Notes under the pieces: generated by a model | Told to the model about the DNA's origin: nothing | The model's database searches: none | The model's input: the letters and a program-made list of their open reading frames with translations, nothing else | Assembly: GCA_944989445.1 (NCBI GenBank) | Contig: CALYLW010000014.1 | Location: 2,268,978-2,332,977 of the forward strand | DNA: 64,000 nucleotides | Direction of reading: 5' to 3' | DNA from: Ampullaceana balthica | Lineage: Eukaryota; Mollusca; Gastropoda; Lymnaeidae | Part shown: in pieces, positions 21,601 through 31,921 of the stretch | Position numbering within the stretch: the first letter of the stretch is position 1 | How the letters are laid out: every line of letters begins with the position of its first letter | Translations under genes and position numbers: made by a program

Positions 21601-22434
21601 TTAGACGAGTACATGTGACGTTTGTTCGTTACAAAAGAAAGTAATTGCCATCTGTTTCCATTCATTTTTAGCACGCATATCGTAGCATATTAGCATAGTT
21701 TTACTAACTAACATGTATACTAATAACTTAGTTATATACAATGTATAATTATATAAAGATTTCCAGCACAGCAGAAGCACAATTTTCAGTAATGCTCCGA
21801 GGCTCAGACACACTTTTCATCAAGTAGTCCTTGAATCTTAAAAGATTGAGTACCACTGCTCTAATGCATAATTTAATATTTTTAAATATTCGAAGGGCTC
21901 TGCAAATGTTTATAAGCTTTTGTAGAAAAGGTACTCTGCCATAAAATAATTACAACTTATATTTTTTATAGAAATAAATTTAAACAGAACTTTAAAACAG
22001 AAAGTAATGTTAGTAAATGATTCCATTCATAACGACGAGCAAGGTTATTCTGAAGATTTCAACTGAGAAAAATATTAATATAGTATTGGTTCCAAAAAAG
22101 TAACTGCTCGTCAGGCATCCACTTAAGAGCAAATTTTGTTTTCCCACATTACACATTTGTCGACAAGTGCCAAATATTCAATGAATTAGAAATGTGCATT
22201 TTTCTTAATTAATTTAAGATTGACTAGCGCGTATGATTACCATTTAATTTATATCTTGCAATTTAAAGACAAAATGATCAATTAAATTACTAAAAAATAT
22301 TGAGATATGTTCCAGTTTTTACAAAAATTGCTTTATAACTATATTCAATAAATTCCTTTTCTTTTAGATTGCCACACATTTTGAGACAGTCAAGTGATGA
22401 AGACGTTTGGTATATCGAAGAAGGTAGAATCTGA
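9685..22434 (+). CDS. F-box/LRR protein C, intact eight-exon gene (FBXO39-like)
   Basis: Exons: 9685-9846, 10243-10348, 10542-10768, 12282-12446, 12960-13080, 14298-14494, 15190-15320, 22368-22434. All introns are GT-AG and the joined frame (1176 nt) is open, giving 391 residues; human FBXO39 is about 440. Residues 28-75 form the F-box (WSDLPETVVIQIFQCL, DRVSMAM, then WYQGF and PRLWRTR across intron 1), which binds Skp1. Exons 3-7 encode LRR-like segments such as YLQRLGSYLKDVEIYI and ISTLRLDMTFLSDDLFTFW, expected to bind the ubiquitylation target. The order of segments follows FBXO39/FBXO33. The ATG at 9685 is preceded by stops in frame and matches the conserved start in F and E. Intron 7 is 7 kb, filled with transposons. 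If intron 2 is retained, the frame stays open to 10,440, giving a short F-box-only product. The target is unknown. Confidence 0.88.
9898..10104. mobile_element. hAT-like MITE in intron 1 of gene C
   Basis: Ends CAGTGGCGTCAC and GTGACGTCTCTG; left flank GTTATTAA, right flank GTTAATGT. In D the flanks of the same insertion are GTTATTAT and GTTAGTAT (7 of 8), which points to an 8-bp duplication and thus hAT. Confidence 0.75.
11320..12221. mobile_element. TWA-flanked MITE (PIF/Harbinger-like) in intron 3 of gene C
   Basis: Ends GGGGCCATCCCTAAATGAAG and the inverted TCATTTATGTACAGCCCC, flanked by TTA on both sides. Members of the family lie at the same place in intron 3 of D and F. A 3-bp TWA duplication is typical of PIF/Harbinger, but the superfamily is inferred. 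A decayed copy of the satellite-forming MITE (11,600-12,080) is nested inside it. Confidence 0.75.
11600..12080 (-). mobile_element. Old copy of the satellite-forming TIR element
   Basis: On the minus strand it has the same landmarks as the units at 58.5-64 kb: the ATAAATCCTTTATGTACGAGA end, GCGATCGATCTGAAATTTTG, a CCCACTTCC-like block and a final TTAATATAA. Strongly diverged, so older than the array. Confidence 0.65.
13212..13440 (+). mobile_element. LINE 3' end fragment in intron 5 of gene C
   Basis: With one stop and a gap, the plus strand reads GRPRHTWRR, then KRIGHDSKILERLAQDRD, the conserved C-terminal end of a common invertebrate LINE polyprotein. The same fragment sits in intron 5 of F (57,556-57,800) but not of D. 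Confidence 0.7.
13445..14297. other. Rest of intron 5 of gene C
   Basis: AT-rich intron without visible genes. It matches D intron 5 (29,880-30,560 and 30,970-31,223). The site near 13,482 is the empty counterpart of the LINE-1 insertion at 57,841-58,400. Confidence 0.6.
15559..15700. repeat. (TA)n microsatellite in intron 7 of gene C
   Basis: About 140 bp of nearly pure TA. A Helitron end (CTAG at 15,701) directly abuts it. Confidence 0.9.
15701..16728 (-). mobile_element. Helitron-like 3' end and adjoining repeat
   Basis: Minus-strand 3' terminus: palindrome CCCGTAATTTTTGACGGG, seven bases, then CTAG against the TA microsatellite. This matches the ends at 35,611, 36,504 and 45,552. The inner boundary of the element is not clear. 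At 16,236-16,478 and 16,490-16,725 there are two copies of a roughly 240-bp direct repeat (GGTGCTGACTTGACAA to TGGGCGNATAAACTGACA). Confidence 0.65.
16729..17010 (+). mobile_element. tRNA-derived SINE, full length
   Basis: The head holds RNA polymerase III promoter boxes: A box TGGTCGAGTGG (16,732-16,742) and B box GGTTCGAATCC (16,775-16,785). A body of about 190 bp follows, and the tail reads CTTCTGCATAGAAGGAGCGT then TCTGTATAGATAAGATAAGA. This tail is the same as the 3' end of the LINE-1 family, which would supply its reverse transcriptase. It lies in intron 7 of gene C. Confidence 0.92.
17011..17400. other. Unassigned sequence in intron 7 of gene C
   Basis: AT-rich transposon-flanked DNA between the SINE and the integrase-like fragment. 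No convincing gene. Confidence 0.5.
17440..18015 (+). pseudogene. Decayed integrase-like transposon fragment with Cys-rich tail (KRBA2/Ginger2-like)
   Basis: Several frames, joined by frameshifts, show VVDRGHGDTRSVLVVV, YKLGNEHDVL, LYSRNCT, ESEGSEEKSLRTVAS, then GGQGYTR and finally NRCTCMKNKQLCNSRC. This order (integrase C-terminal barrel-like part, SLRTxAS, GGQGxxxC, then a cysteine-rich end) resembles the C-terminus of KRAB-A domain-containing protein 2-like integrases derived from Ginger2-type or related elements. Not functional. Family assignment is from memory of motifs and moderate. Confidence 0.5.
18073..19358. mobile_element. hAT-like non-autonomous element with 8-bp target duplication and internal repeats
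   Basis: Ends TAGGGGTCTACCGATAT and the inverted ATATCGGTAGACCCCTA; flanked by GTATAAAT at 18,065-18,072 and 19,359-19,366. The left part is about four tandem copies (starting near 18,073, 18,241, 18,383 and 18,540) of a unit that contains the terminal sequence itself plus TGACGTCATTCTTAAATTTA. The right end repeats GCCGATATATCGGCCA. No transposase seen. Confidence 0.88.
19375..19640 (-). pseudogene. Second Cys-rich transposon fragment, inverted relative to 17.4-18.0 kb
   Basis: On the minus strand, residues read FDQIIHEVAEYPLQKPDVVV, then TTNRCTCMENKQLCNS, matching the tail NRCTCMKNKQLCNS of the plus-strand fragment. The two copies face each other around the hAT element. The first part of this fragment is not found in the plus-strand copy. 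No intact gene. Confidence 0.5.
19819..21858 (+). mobile_element. hAT transposon with degraded ZBED5-like transposase, 8-bp target duplication
   Basis: Flanked by CTCTAATG at 19,811-19,818 and 21,859-21,866. Ends CAATGGTACTCAACCTGTGG and the inverted TTGAGTACCACTG. Interior plus-strand frames, broken by many stops, resemble the ZBED5/SCAND3-like branch of hAT transposases: DNVSAFTTK, LDLWKTKLLNCNFEMFDQLY and later SSPFLAHIDSFNFPTSNLSQ, IDLTSNTTLN. It is inserted in intron 7 of gene C; the same place in A and D is uninterrupted. A smaller hAT element is nested at 20,225-20,406. Confidence 0.9.
20225..20406. mobile_element. Nested hAT-like MITE, 182 bp
   Basis: Ends CAGAGCCGTCTTTACACC and the inverted GCGTTAAGATGGCGCTG, flanked by GACACATC and GACTCATC (7 of 8). 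Same family, opposite orientation, as 40,754-40,957. Lies inside the hAT element at 19,819-21,858. Confidence 0.85.
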
Positions 22435-23124
22435 TTCTGAATCAACAACACAAGTCATATGAAATGCCATGGAAAGTCGGGCAAATGATGAAACTACAAT
22501 TTTAAAAAATAAAGACGTACATTTTTTTAAAATGTGGCGCTTTGAATAAAAACTGTAATATTGTGAGAGATGTTAGGATATGGATTTTTTAAGAAATATA
22601 ACAAGATTTACAACGCATTCATCTTATTTAAGCTTCAAAAATGTGCGACTTGAGTCAATAAAAAAAAAGATTTTATGATGTTTAGTTCATTTATTTTTTA
22701 CAGCGATATTGAGATATCTGTCTAAGTATTGATAACTGAGTAAAATTATGAGGTTTACTTAACGTTAGTCTTCTGGGTAGGTGTTAACTTTACTACAATC
22801 TCACTGTGTAACCCTTTCTTAAAAATTCTTTAAAAAATCATTATGCGTTGAATTCTTATTCTTACTTAGTTTTGTTTTTATTTATTCATTCATTTATATA
22901 ATGTGAAGAACTGAAAAATGATCATGTCACTAAGTAAAAGTTTTAGAAACATAGTTAACTAGAAAATCACTTTCAATTGCGAAATAAAAAGTTATTCCTT
23001 AAGAACACAACGTAAAAGAAATTTTAAGTGAAATAATCAACAGCCAATCGTGCTTAGTCACCGAAGATGATAGGAAATAATGTAATATGACATGAAGAAT
23101 TTTGTAATTAATTATAATCTATGT
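22435..23124. other. C-D spacer
   Basis: AT-rich sequence after the stop of gene C, matching the spacers after A and D. Probably 3' UTR and intergenic DNA; no gene visible. Confidence 0.6.
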
Positions 23125-23780
23125 ATGGAATAAATGTAATTCAATAAAATTGCACCAAACAGCAGTAAATTTCCAACAAGATCTCCAATATAAATTTAAC
23201 ACAAATAGCCAAGTAGCAGAAATTTGGAAATATTTAAAAACAAATCTAAAAACTATAATCGATGATAATGTTCCAACAAAGCTAACATCAAAATAAAATT
23301 AACAAATGCTGGTTCAATTTTTAACTTAAATAAAGTATGCAAACAAAATGAGAACATATTTTTATTTTTAAAATTAAGACTACCCATTTAATTTAAAAAG
23401 GGAACACACAAAATACTTGGAGATTAAATACGCGACACAAACGCTTAGTGGTAACCTCCAAAATGAAAATATAAACAATGTGATTTCTAAAGATAACAAT
23501 AAAAACTTATGGTCCATTATTAAATCGAAAAATGGAACCTACAGAAATAGCCACACCAAAAGGCCCAAATAATAAAACCTATAATGAAAATGAAACGAAA
23601 GCTAACACCCTCAACACATATTTTGCGTCATCATTTTCTGCCTCAGTTGATAGAATAGAAATAGAAGAAATAGGTTACATGACAGTAGACGAGATAGGTA
23701 TACATACACTTAAAAATAAAAATAAATACGGGTCCAGATGCATTTCCTGCAAGGTTATTAAAAGAACTAAGCAGCGATAT
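23125..23780 (+). mobile_element. LINE-1 fragment upstream of gene D
   Basis: The plus strand carries decayed LINE-1 coding from the NSxVxEIWK block through the EPTEIATPKGPNNKTYNENE block to GPDAFPARLLKELSS-like sequence. It ends at the same point (before a GATATATATA run) as the fragment upstream of gene E. Confidence 0.8.
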
Positions 23781-23840
23781 ATATATAATATCTTCATCGC
23801 GAACATTCCGTCCGGTAATATTCATTTTGATAGTTATTAT

Positions 23841-23945
23841 TTCTTAATAATTTCTGGAATTTCCTAAAAAGATAACGCAAAAAACCTTGCAGCACTTCAT
23901 TACTCTATCAACATTTAATTTAAAACTCTAATAAAATCCAAGAGA
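23841..23945 (+). promoter_or_regulatory. Conserved 5' flanking block of gene D
   Basis: Same AATTTCTGGAATTTCCTAA / GATAACGCAAAA / CAGCACTTC block as before the other copies, ending about 40 bp before the ATG. Confidence 0.4.
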
Positions 23946-24194
23946 AGACATAAACAACTAATAAGCTTAGGAAATAATAAAATAATAATGAGTAAGAGAT
24001 TAAATCAAGGATCTACTATAAATTCAAATGAGCCAAAGATGACGCCATTCAAGCCAGAAACTCCCCCTTGGAGCGATGTGACGAAAACGATGGTGATAGA
24101 AATTTTCCAGTGTCTTGGAGATAAGGACCGAGTCTCAATGGCCTTGGTAAAATGTTTGTCATGCTATTAAAAACAGCTATACCCTAGTTATTAT

Positions 24195-24393
24195 CAGTGG
24201 CGTCACTAGGGTGATGGGGGAGCGGACTCCAACGGGTGACACCATAACAAAAAATGACACCAAAATAAAATAAAAACTTGTATGTTCCCTTTATTTGGCA
24301 CCGAGAGACTGGAAGAAGTAAGGTCTATGGCAAGTGGTGAGGGGTGACACAATAAGATACCACACGTGGACACCAATCCTAGTGACTTATCTG
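24195..24393. mobile_element. hAT-like MITE in intron 1 of gene D
   Basis: CAGTGGCGTCACTAGGG at the left, GTGACTTATCTG at the right, flanks GTTATTAT and GTTAGTAT. Orthologous to the copies in intron 1 of the other genes. Confidence 0.78.
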
Positions 24394-24689
24394 GTTAGTA
24401 TAAGTCCATTAAGACATAGATTAAAAAAAAACAATCTTGAAAGCCTCATCCATTCCCTTTTTTATTCCGTTAAAGGATAATAACACTGTCATCCAGTAAA
24501 ATTGCTTTTTGTTTCTTTAAGTTGCACAGGTGACAAGGAAATGGTATCAAGGGTTTTGTTCCCCACGTCTTTGGAGGGCTAGAACTATTGAGTTTATCGA
24601 TGCAAGAGCCACACGTGGTTTTGAATCAGAGAACCAACCATCTTTAGTTTTAACTTATGGTTAAGTATTAAAACTCGATGACATTTTGG

Positions 24690-25290
24690 CCCCAGTCTAT
24701 GTAGCATTTCAATATTTACATTTCACCTTACTTCAGCCCGCACTTCCATTATTACAACCATAGATCTAACAACACGACAATACGAGTATTTCTTTTTAAT
24801 TATTTACCACCATTACCTTAACACCACGACAATATGTTATACTGTTTATTTCTTGTAATTATCCATTGCTCATATTTTCATCATAACTTGATGGTCTAAT
24901 GTTTACAACCATTGACCTAACACGAATACCAGATGCCCCACTAGGGGCTGTGGACCGCACCGGGTGACACCATCACACGGGGTGACACGAAAAAAAAATC
25001 TTTATGTTTCCACTATTAGGCACTGGCAGACTCGGAGGAGATATATGGGATAGTCGTGAGGGGGTGACACCATGAGTTACCGCACTTGGTGACACCAACC
25101 CTAGTGACGCCTATGACCACGACTATACGAGTATTTCAATTCAATAATTTATAACCATTACCTTAACACCACGACAATATTGTGTAATATTTCAATCCCT
25201 TTATCTACAACCATTGTCTTAACATCATGATAGCACGGTCTAATGTATCTATCGTATTTTTACGACCATTGGCCTTGTACAATGACACCT
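24690..25290. repeat. Degenerate short tandem repeat and second intron MITE in intron 2 of gene D
   Basis: The phrase ACAACCATTGNCCTAACACNA / ACGACAATA recurs several times between 24,740 and 25,270 at irregular spacing. A second copy of the GTGACACC-rich MITE lies at about 24,930-25,115 within it. This makes intron 2 of D about 1 kb against 0.2 kb in C. Confidence 0.6.
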
Positions 25291-26174
25291 AGTCTTATTT
25301 TTCTGGCTCCTTAACTAAAAGACTGTTAATATTCAGAATAATATGGTTCCCTTATTGTAACTATAACTATATGTTTCTCTCTATGTAGGCGTTCTCACAG
25401 TACATAATCTTGTGCACAATAATTCACTGAAGAGCTTGTTTATCCAAAACAACTTTAACTTTAATATATATATACTATGTACACATAAATATCATTTGAG
25501 ATAATACAACGTGAAAATCTTGAGGCGCTCACATACACTTTCTCCTTCCTTGCCGGAAGTCTTCTCACAACTCAACGCTCAACACTTTCAACCAATAGGA
25601 ATGCTACTTTCTTCCCGCGTCCTCCATTCACGTGACCTTACGTCACAAAATTATGTTAATCACATGTGACACTTATATTTAAAAAATGATTAATGAAATT
25701 TATATCTGAAAAGGGAAATGTGCCTTCAAGTATCTGAAAAGGTTCGGAAGTTAACTGATAAGACCTCTCTGAAAAGAATACGATTAAACTTCTGGAATAA
25801 AATGGTCTCAAAGGACGAGAAGATACGTATCCGAATTATCAAAAACCAAAACTCATTGGAGGTAAGAAATGCGCCGCTGGAATGTGCCGATAAGAAACCG
25901 GTGACGAACATTATCATTGGTAAACATCGGGAAGTTGGTTATCATTCACTTTGTCATTGTCAGTTTTTCAATCGTCACTTTTGTGTCCACCAAACGCAGA
26001 ATTATCTTTAGTATTAACAGAAAAATGCATATTTTTTATTATTTAAATAAGAATATGATTATGAGTTCAAGGGTATGTGACTTTTAGAGCGCTCTTATCA
26101 AAATTTTATGCAGTGCATCTTGTATTTATTTGTTGAATTTTGTTCTAAAATGTAATTTTCTTGCTGTTGGATAA

Positions 26175-26628
26175 GGGGCAGTCCATAAATGAAGTCACGC
26201 ACTTAAAAAAATTGTGTGTTGGGGGTGAGGGGAGGCGGTAACACATTTGTGTCGATGTGATGAGGGGAGGGGAGTGTTTAAGAACTGTAACGTCACATAA
26301 AAATAAACCGTGAAACTTTAAATAAAAGTTCCACTTCAATATTTGTTTACGTACAATTCATTCAACGACGTTTTAAATGGCTTCACGCCTGTAACGATGC
26401 TAGAGTGCAGCCTTACACTAAATGCATACTTAAATGAAAATAAAGTGATTTGAAACAGGCTCATTTTCATAAAGGAAATGCGGTCTTTATGGAGGTATGT
26501 GGGGGAGGGGGAGGGAAGCAAAGCTTTGTGACGTCATACTTGAGGGGGGGGGCTAACTTTTTCTGATGACGTGTGACGAGGGGGAGGGAAGGCGTTCATA
26601 TCGATTGACGTCATTTATAGACAGCCCC
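26175..26628. mobile_element. TWA-flanked MITE in intron 3 of gene D
   Basis: Ends GGGGCAGTCCATAAATGA and the inverted TCATTTATAGACAGCCCC, flanked by TAA on both sides. Same place as the family members in C and F. Confidence 0.8.
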
Positions 26629-27276
26629 TAACTATTATTTTCTTGGTTCTTTGGAGGACTAGGAAAATAAATATTTTTTAAAATTATTTTTTTAGGAATT
26701 CGATGCGTTTTCCTCTTACTTTGACAACCAAAGTAGCCATATATTATTAAAATTCTTAGCCGAGACCTGTTCAAGAACGCTAAAGCATATTTATTTGCCC
26801 TTCATGAGGAAAGAGGCTTCCTTATACCAATGTGGATCCGTGATCACGAAGTTAAAGGTGACTGTAGAATAGTAATTGTTCCTGTGGTACGAATTTTTAA
26901 AGGAATTGCAGATGATAAGATTGACTTTTCTGAAGCTGTTGATAATTTTTAATTTTATCAAAGAAAGACTAATTTAATTGTTGAAATTATCAAACGAAAA
27001 TAATAATTTGCTTAAATTAGAAATGCATCATTGGCATTTATTTTGAAAAAATTATGTACAGTGTATAAGAAAAAGAAAAGCATTTAAAGAATAAAATATA
27101 GAGGATCACACAATAAATACGGGAATCTCAAGAACATATTTCAGGAATCCATTAGTACAGGAGGACGGCAGGTTAGGGGCGTAATTGAAAAAAGTTCATA
27201 AATACCATTAATATTTCTAAGATGGCACATTGTAATGTTTCATCTTTATATCTATGTATATATTTAAAAATGAAAG

Positions 27277-27322
27277 TATGTATGTATGTATTTATGCATG
27301 TATGTATGTATGTATGCATGTT
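27277..27322. repeat. (TATG)n microsatellite
   Basis: Imperfect TATG/CATG run in intron 4 of gene D. Confidence 0.85.
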
Positions 27323-27443
27323 CTTTATAGCTGAATAAACTATTCATCCTATCGCCATTAATCTTTTGGAGACTTTTGAGTACGCTTCCGGGATGGTAAT
27401 AGGCAACTTTTTTTTCAAAATTTAACACTCATGGGGCGCCAAA

Positions 27444-27650
27444 ATGGGATGCAGAATGTCTCTGAAAGTCCATATCCTTGATGCGCATCTCGACCAATTT
27501 AAGGAGAACATGGGCGCTTACTCAGAGGAGCAAGGCGAGCGCTTTCATCAAGATATGTTGGACTTTGAACGTCGTTACCGAGGATAGTATAACGAAAACA
27601 TGATGGGGGACTACATTTGGGGGCTAATTCGAGAGAAAGTGATTCATAGT
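27444..27650 (+). pseudogene. Fragment of a transposon-associated protein (GERFHQD motif)
   Basis: From ATG at 27,444 the frame reads MGCRMSLKVHILDAHLDQF, then GAYSEEQGERFHQDMLDFER and RYRG before TAG at 27,585; past the stop it continues as YNENMMGDYIWGLIRE. I recognise the MSLK...GERFHQD...YIW pattern from multi-copy, transposon-like proteins in invertebrate genomes, but cannot name the family. Only the C-terminal piece remains, inside intron 4 of gene D, so it is a relic. Confidence 0.6.
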
Positions 27651-27779
27651 ACAATCATAAATCTAGAAAACCTACACATTTCTGAAACGTTTTAAAAATT
27701 AACTCTCATGGGGACTGGCGGATCACAATGTCCTTTTCTTTTCTTAAATGAGCAATATTAAAATTAGTTTAAGTGTACG

Positions 27780-29340
27780 CTACTGTGAAAAAGGATGGAT
27801 CTTGACCAAACTTTGTATATAAAAACTTTATAGCCCATGTTAAATATGATAGACATCAAACTCCTAATGACTTTTTGTGTGTGTGCTTTTTTATTTTTTT
27901 TGCAAACGTTTATGACTTTTATCCCCTTTCGATTATACATGATTTTGACAAAATTACAAATGTAATTATTATACAGATTGATATTAACAGGTGTTTTGAG
28001 CTTTACATATTGCACCGATGGGACACCGAGGCCCATAGTTTTTTATAAACATTATATAATTATTATTTAAATATACGATCGCTATAAAACGTTGGAAGGT
28101 TGTTGAGTTTGCCTCACGAAAGTTTTTTGCATAAACAAGTTATAAAAATAAAACTAAAAGTAGGCCGTTGTTTTTTCCTTATTTATGCTAAGTAAATAGT
28201 TTTTAAAAGATTGGATTCTGGTTTAATGGATATTGACAAAAATGTTTACATAAAACTTGAAAAGCTATAATACAGTATTATAAAGAATTTAAATCCTAAT
28301 CTCAACTTCTTCGGGGCCATGATTGACCGAAATGAGTTGGCTTTTGCTTTATTAAGCCTTTAAGAATGTATGTCCCATTCGATTTCACACGATCTTGAAA
28401 TGTTATTTTTACCTATATCGGCAATGATCAAGATTGAAATCGACATCGTTTTTAACTTACATCTTGCACCATTTTGGGCCATGGTGGCCCTTAATGTCGT
28501 TTTTACCGTATGAGCTATATACATATGTCAAACATTTGCTACCGGCACAATTCAACAGATCGACATGAAACTTTGTGAAGTTGTTTTTGTAATTACCACT
28601 CATCCGGGGTGGGGGTCCAAAATGTTGCCATTTTCCTTAAATGTGCTAAATTAATGTTACAGGGTTTATGGATGTATCTTGAACAAAATTGATACATAAA
28701 TACGTAATGGTCCATAATTAAAAATACTATGGGACGTTGAAATTCTTATGTCTATTCCTTTTTTCCCCCAAGGGCCATTTTTTTTTACTTTTAAGAAGTT
28801 TTTTCCCTTTCGATTTTACATGATGTAGACATATGTTAAAACACTTATCCATCATGATCCAGATTGCAATATACGAGTATAGGGATTTTGAAATGTATAG
28901 CTTGCACCATTTAGGGCGCCAGGACCTTTAATGTTCTTTAGTAAAATAAATGCTTTATAGTTATAATAATATTCAACCGATGGCCCTGATTATTTAATAA
29001 TTTGTTGCGTAAATTATTTTTTTTTAAAGTAAGTCCCATAACCGATGGTCTTAGGGTATCCCTAATGTTTCCATTGCGTACAATCACAATAAAAAATTTT
29101 TAATTTTCACTCATTTTGGGGTCGGGGCCCTTAATATCGTTTTTTCTTTTGTAAGCTCTTTAAATAATATTTTATTTGTTCGTTTGCAATGAAACTTGGA
29201 CTCTTTTTGTTTTTTTGCACACATCCGTGAGGGTTTCTTGCATAGTTGTTTTTAAAAAGTACCACTCATTGGCTTCTTTGTATTTATTCCTTTTTACTGA
29301 GATCGTTTCAACGCACGACGGGTCTCATAGTTTACTATAA
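27780..29340. repeat. Diverged tandem repeats, about 0.4-0.5 kb units
   Basis: Three to four diverged copies share CCCNTTCGATTNTACANGAT, then a stretch ending in TNGCACCATTTNGGGC and a GGCCCTTAATNTCG word (near 27,930, 28,370, 28,800 and 29,110). This fills intron 4 of D, which is 2.8 kb against 0.5 kb in C. No coding potential seen. Confidence 0.6.
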
Positions 29341-30639
29341 ATTAAACAGTGTTTTTTTTATAGGATTTTTAAAATAAATTTTTAAAACAAATCTATTGGT
29401 TTTATTGGATTATTTTAAAGATCCCGTTTTTTGTGTCGCCCTACTGTTACTAATTGCGAAGTCTCGTATGGGCACTTTTCATATCACCCTCTTCAGTTTT
29501 ACTCCTTTATTGTTTTGGAAAGCTTTTAACATTTATATGAAACATAATGAGCAAATGCATTGACATTGAGATCATGAGATTTAGAAAGTCTGACGAAGTG
29601 ATAAAAGTAATTGTTTTTTACAATATTTTTTTCAGCCATTCACCAACATTTCAACGATGAAATTAGACAGGACATTTCTTTCCGATGAATTGTTGTCATT
29701 CTGGAGCCGGGAATGTCCATCTCTTACATTTATCCTGATATGGGTTACGCCACTGAGTATGTTGATATTGTTTTTTCTTTCTGTATCATTTATATACATT
29801 TATAAAACTGTCTTTTGAAAGCACTTTCATTTGAAAAGGTTTTAAAATATTAACGCAATTGTATGTTATTGTAACGATATTTAGTGTCTATTTACTAGTG
29901 AAATTTTCGTAATATAGATTCTCATAGATTCCTGCTATTTTCTAAGTCACAGTGCGCATGTTCATTGTGTGGGATGGAAAAGAGAATGTTTAGTGCAATG
30001 TTGGAAAATGACATTTGTAGTCTAACCACGAGATTGTTATTTTTAGTTTGAAATCCTACACATATTATAGAGAACGCAGATAAAATGCACATGGTCATGT
30101 CACCTGTGAAAATCCCACTCTGTAAGGCAGATAATACAAGATATAGAAGTAAAAAGCTAAAAACTTGAGAAAAAGCTTTTTGTTATGATTTACTCAAACA
30201 AAAGCTACATGAACAGTGAGTTTCCGAGAACAGTGAAAAATATCATGATATGAAACCTTTTTCTACTTGTGTGATGGGAGATGTACAGTCAAGTCTCCGA
30301 AAGTAAAGCGAGTAAAATACGCACAGATATGCAAATTTATAAGTAAAAAAAATAATCCAAAGAATATGTTAATAACGGTTGATTCATTTAAGAGATATTC
30401 AGAATAAAAAGAAGCGAGAAGCAATAACAAACATTGAATAACCCCAGTTCTTTGATTTTTATTGCAAAGTTAGATTGGTTCAACTGATCTCACAGTTCCA
30501 AATCAGCGGGTTGTTCTTTTATTTAAATAACATACATATAATGACCAAACCAACATAGGAACCTGTGAAATGAAGCTATCATAGGGATCTATTAATTAAC
30601 TGTAGCGATATTTCTACTACAAGGTTTGTAGAAAAAAAA

Positions 30640-30975
30640 ACGTAAAAACAAAGTTTTTTTTACTATAAATCCTTTATATATGAGACATAACTAAAATTAT
30701 GATATAATACGCACCGCGCGACAAACTAAAATAAACATTTACAGAATGGGAAAATATTATAAAAGTATGTTTAATATAATACGCACCGCGAGACTGATTC
30801 ATATAAACATTTACATTTAATTACAGTATATTCGATCGATGTTGAATTTTGATAGATCGTTTTTATCGTCGCCACAAGTCTGCCTGCTAAATTTCAGCTC
30901 GATAGGATACCGGAAAGTGGGTTACAAATCAATCAAAACTTTTGCGAAAGACAACAGACGCTACGAATTAATATA
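30640..30975 (-). mobile_element. Old copy of the satellite-forming TIR element in intron 5 of gene D
   Basis: Minus-strand relative of the units at 58.5-64 kb: ATAAATCCTTTATATATGAG end, CGATCGATGTTGAATTTTG, and GAATTAATATAA at the other end. Confidence 0.65.
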
Positions 30976-31423
30976 AATCATTTTTTAAACAAATATTTCT
31001 TCAGTGCTTGAAAGCCGTGTTATGTATTGGGCAATATTGTTTGTATGTTAAATACATACTTTGGATGCCCCCAGCATGGTTTGTATACCGAATAATTTGT
31101 TCCTGATAAATTTTTTTTAAATTAGTTATAAGTCATGATTCATCACAACGCTTAAAAGCGCATAAAATAATCTAGTCTACAAGTTTATGAATTCACATAT
31201 TACCAAGGCATTTTTTATTACAGAAATAAATTATTCAGGAACTCTAGTAAGCGACAGTGCGTGGATGGCATTGGTGAAGACCCACCCAGATCTATTAGCG
31301 GACATCCATGCCATTGAAGACAACGAGAAACAATCAAAGCTCTGTCTTGACATTTTGTCGCCAGCGTTGCCACTGTCGACTTTCTTTTGGGACACGTATC
31401 TTCACTTCAGAACTGAGCTGGAA

Positions 31424-31921
31424 GTAGGGTTAACCCTGAAAACGAAATCCATGTTTTTATATTACTCATCTTGTTGTTTGTTTACATAATGAATGTAGTG
31501 AGTATCCCTATGAGGTAAAATAATTCAAACATTTTTTTTAAAATTAAAAAATGGTATCCTTAAGTTTGAAACGAATATCCTTCGAGATCTAACCAACGGA
31601 GTTATAACGTAGGGATTTGTTAATTTAAAGAAAGTGTTTGTTCATTTTATATGAATGTAACTTCTCAAAACAAGACATTTGAAAAATATTTATACATGCA
31701 CATTACCAATTTTTGCATAATTTTATAAAATTTCCATTAATTTATACCTACTTATTTCGCGACTTTTCAACCCTATTTACACACGGCGACATGATCGCAG
31801 TGACGTCAAAGAAAGGTTCTTCGCATGTTTGTTACATTAAAAAACTCATTTGTGCAGTTAAAACAAAACTTCTCTCAAAAAATGTCATTCACCAGTCGCA
31901 GAAATTTTAATTTGATTATTA
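31424..31921. other. Start of intron 6 of gene D
   Basis: Intron sequence; from about 31,770 it matches the first base of the window onward, which anchors the segmental duplication. Confidence 0.7.

Noticed and set aside
25718..26011. 97-residue frame as an independent gene
   Set aside because: It is the shifted remainder of exon 3 of pseudogene D running into its intron past a normal GTAAG donor.
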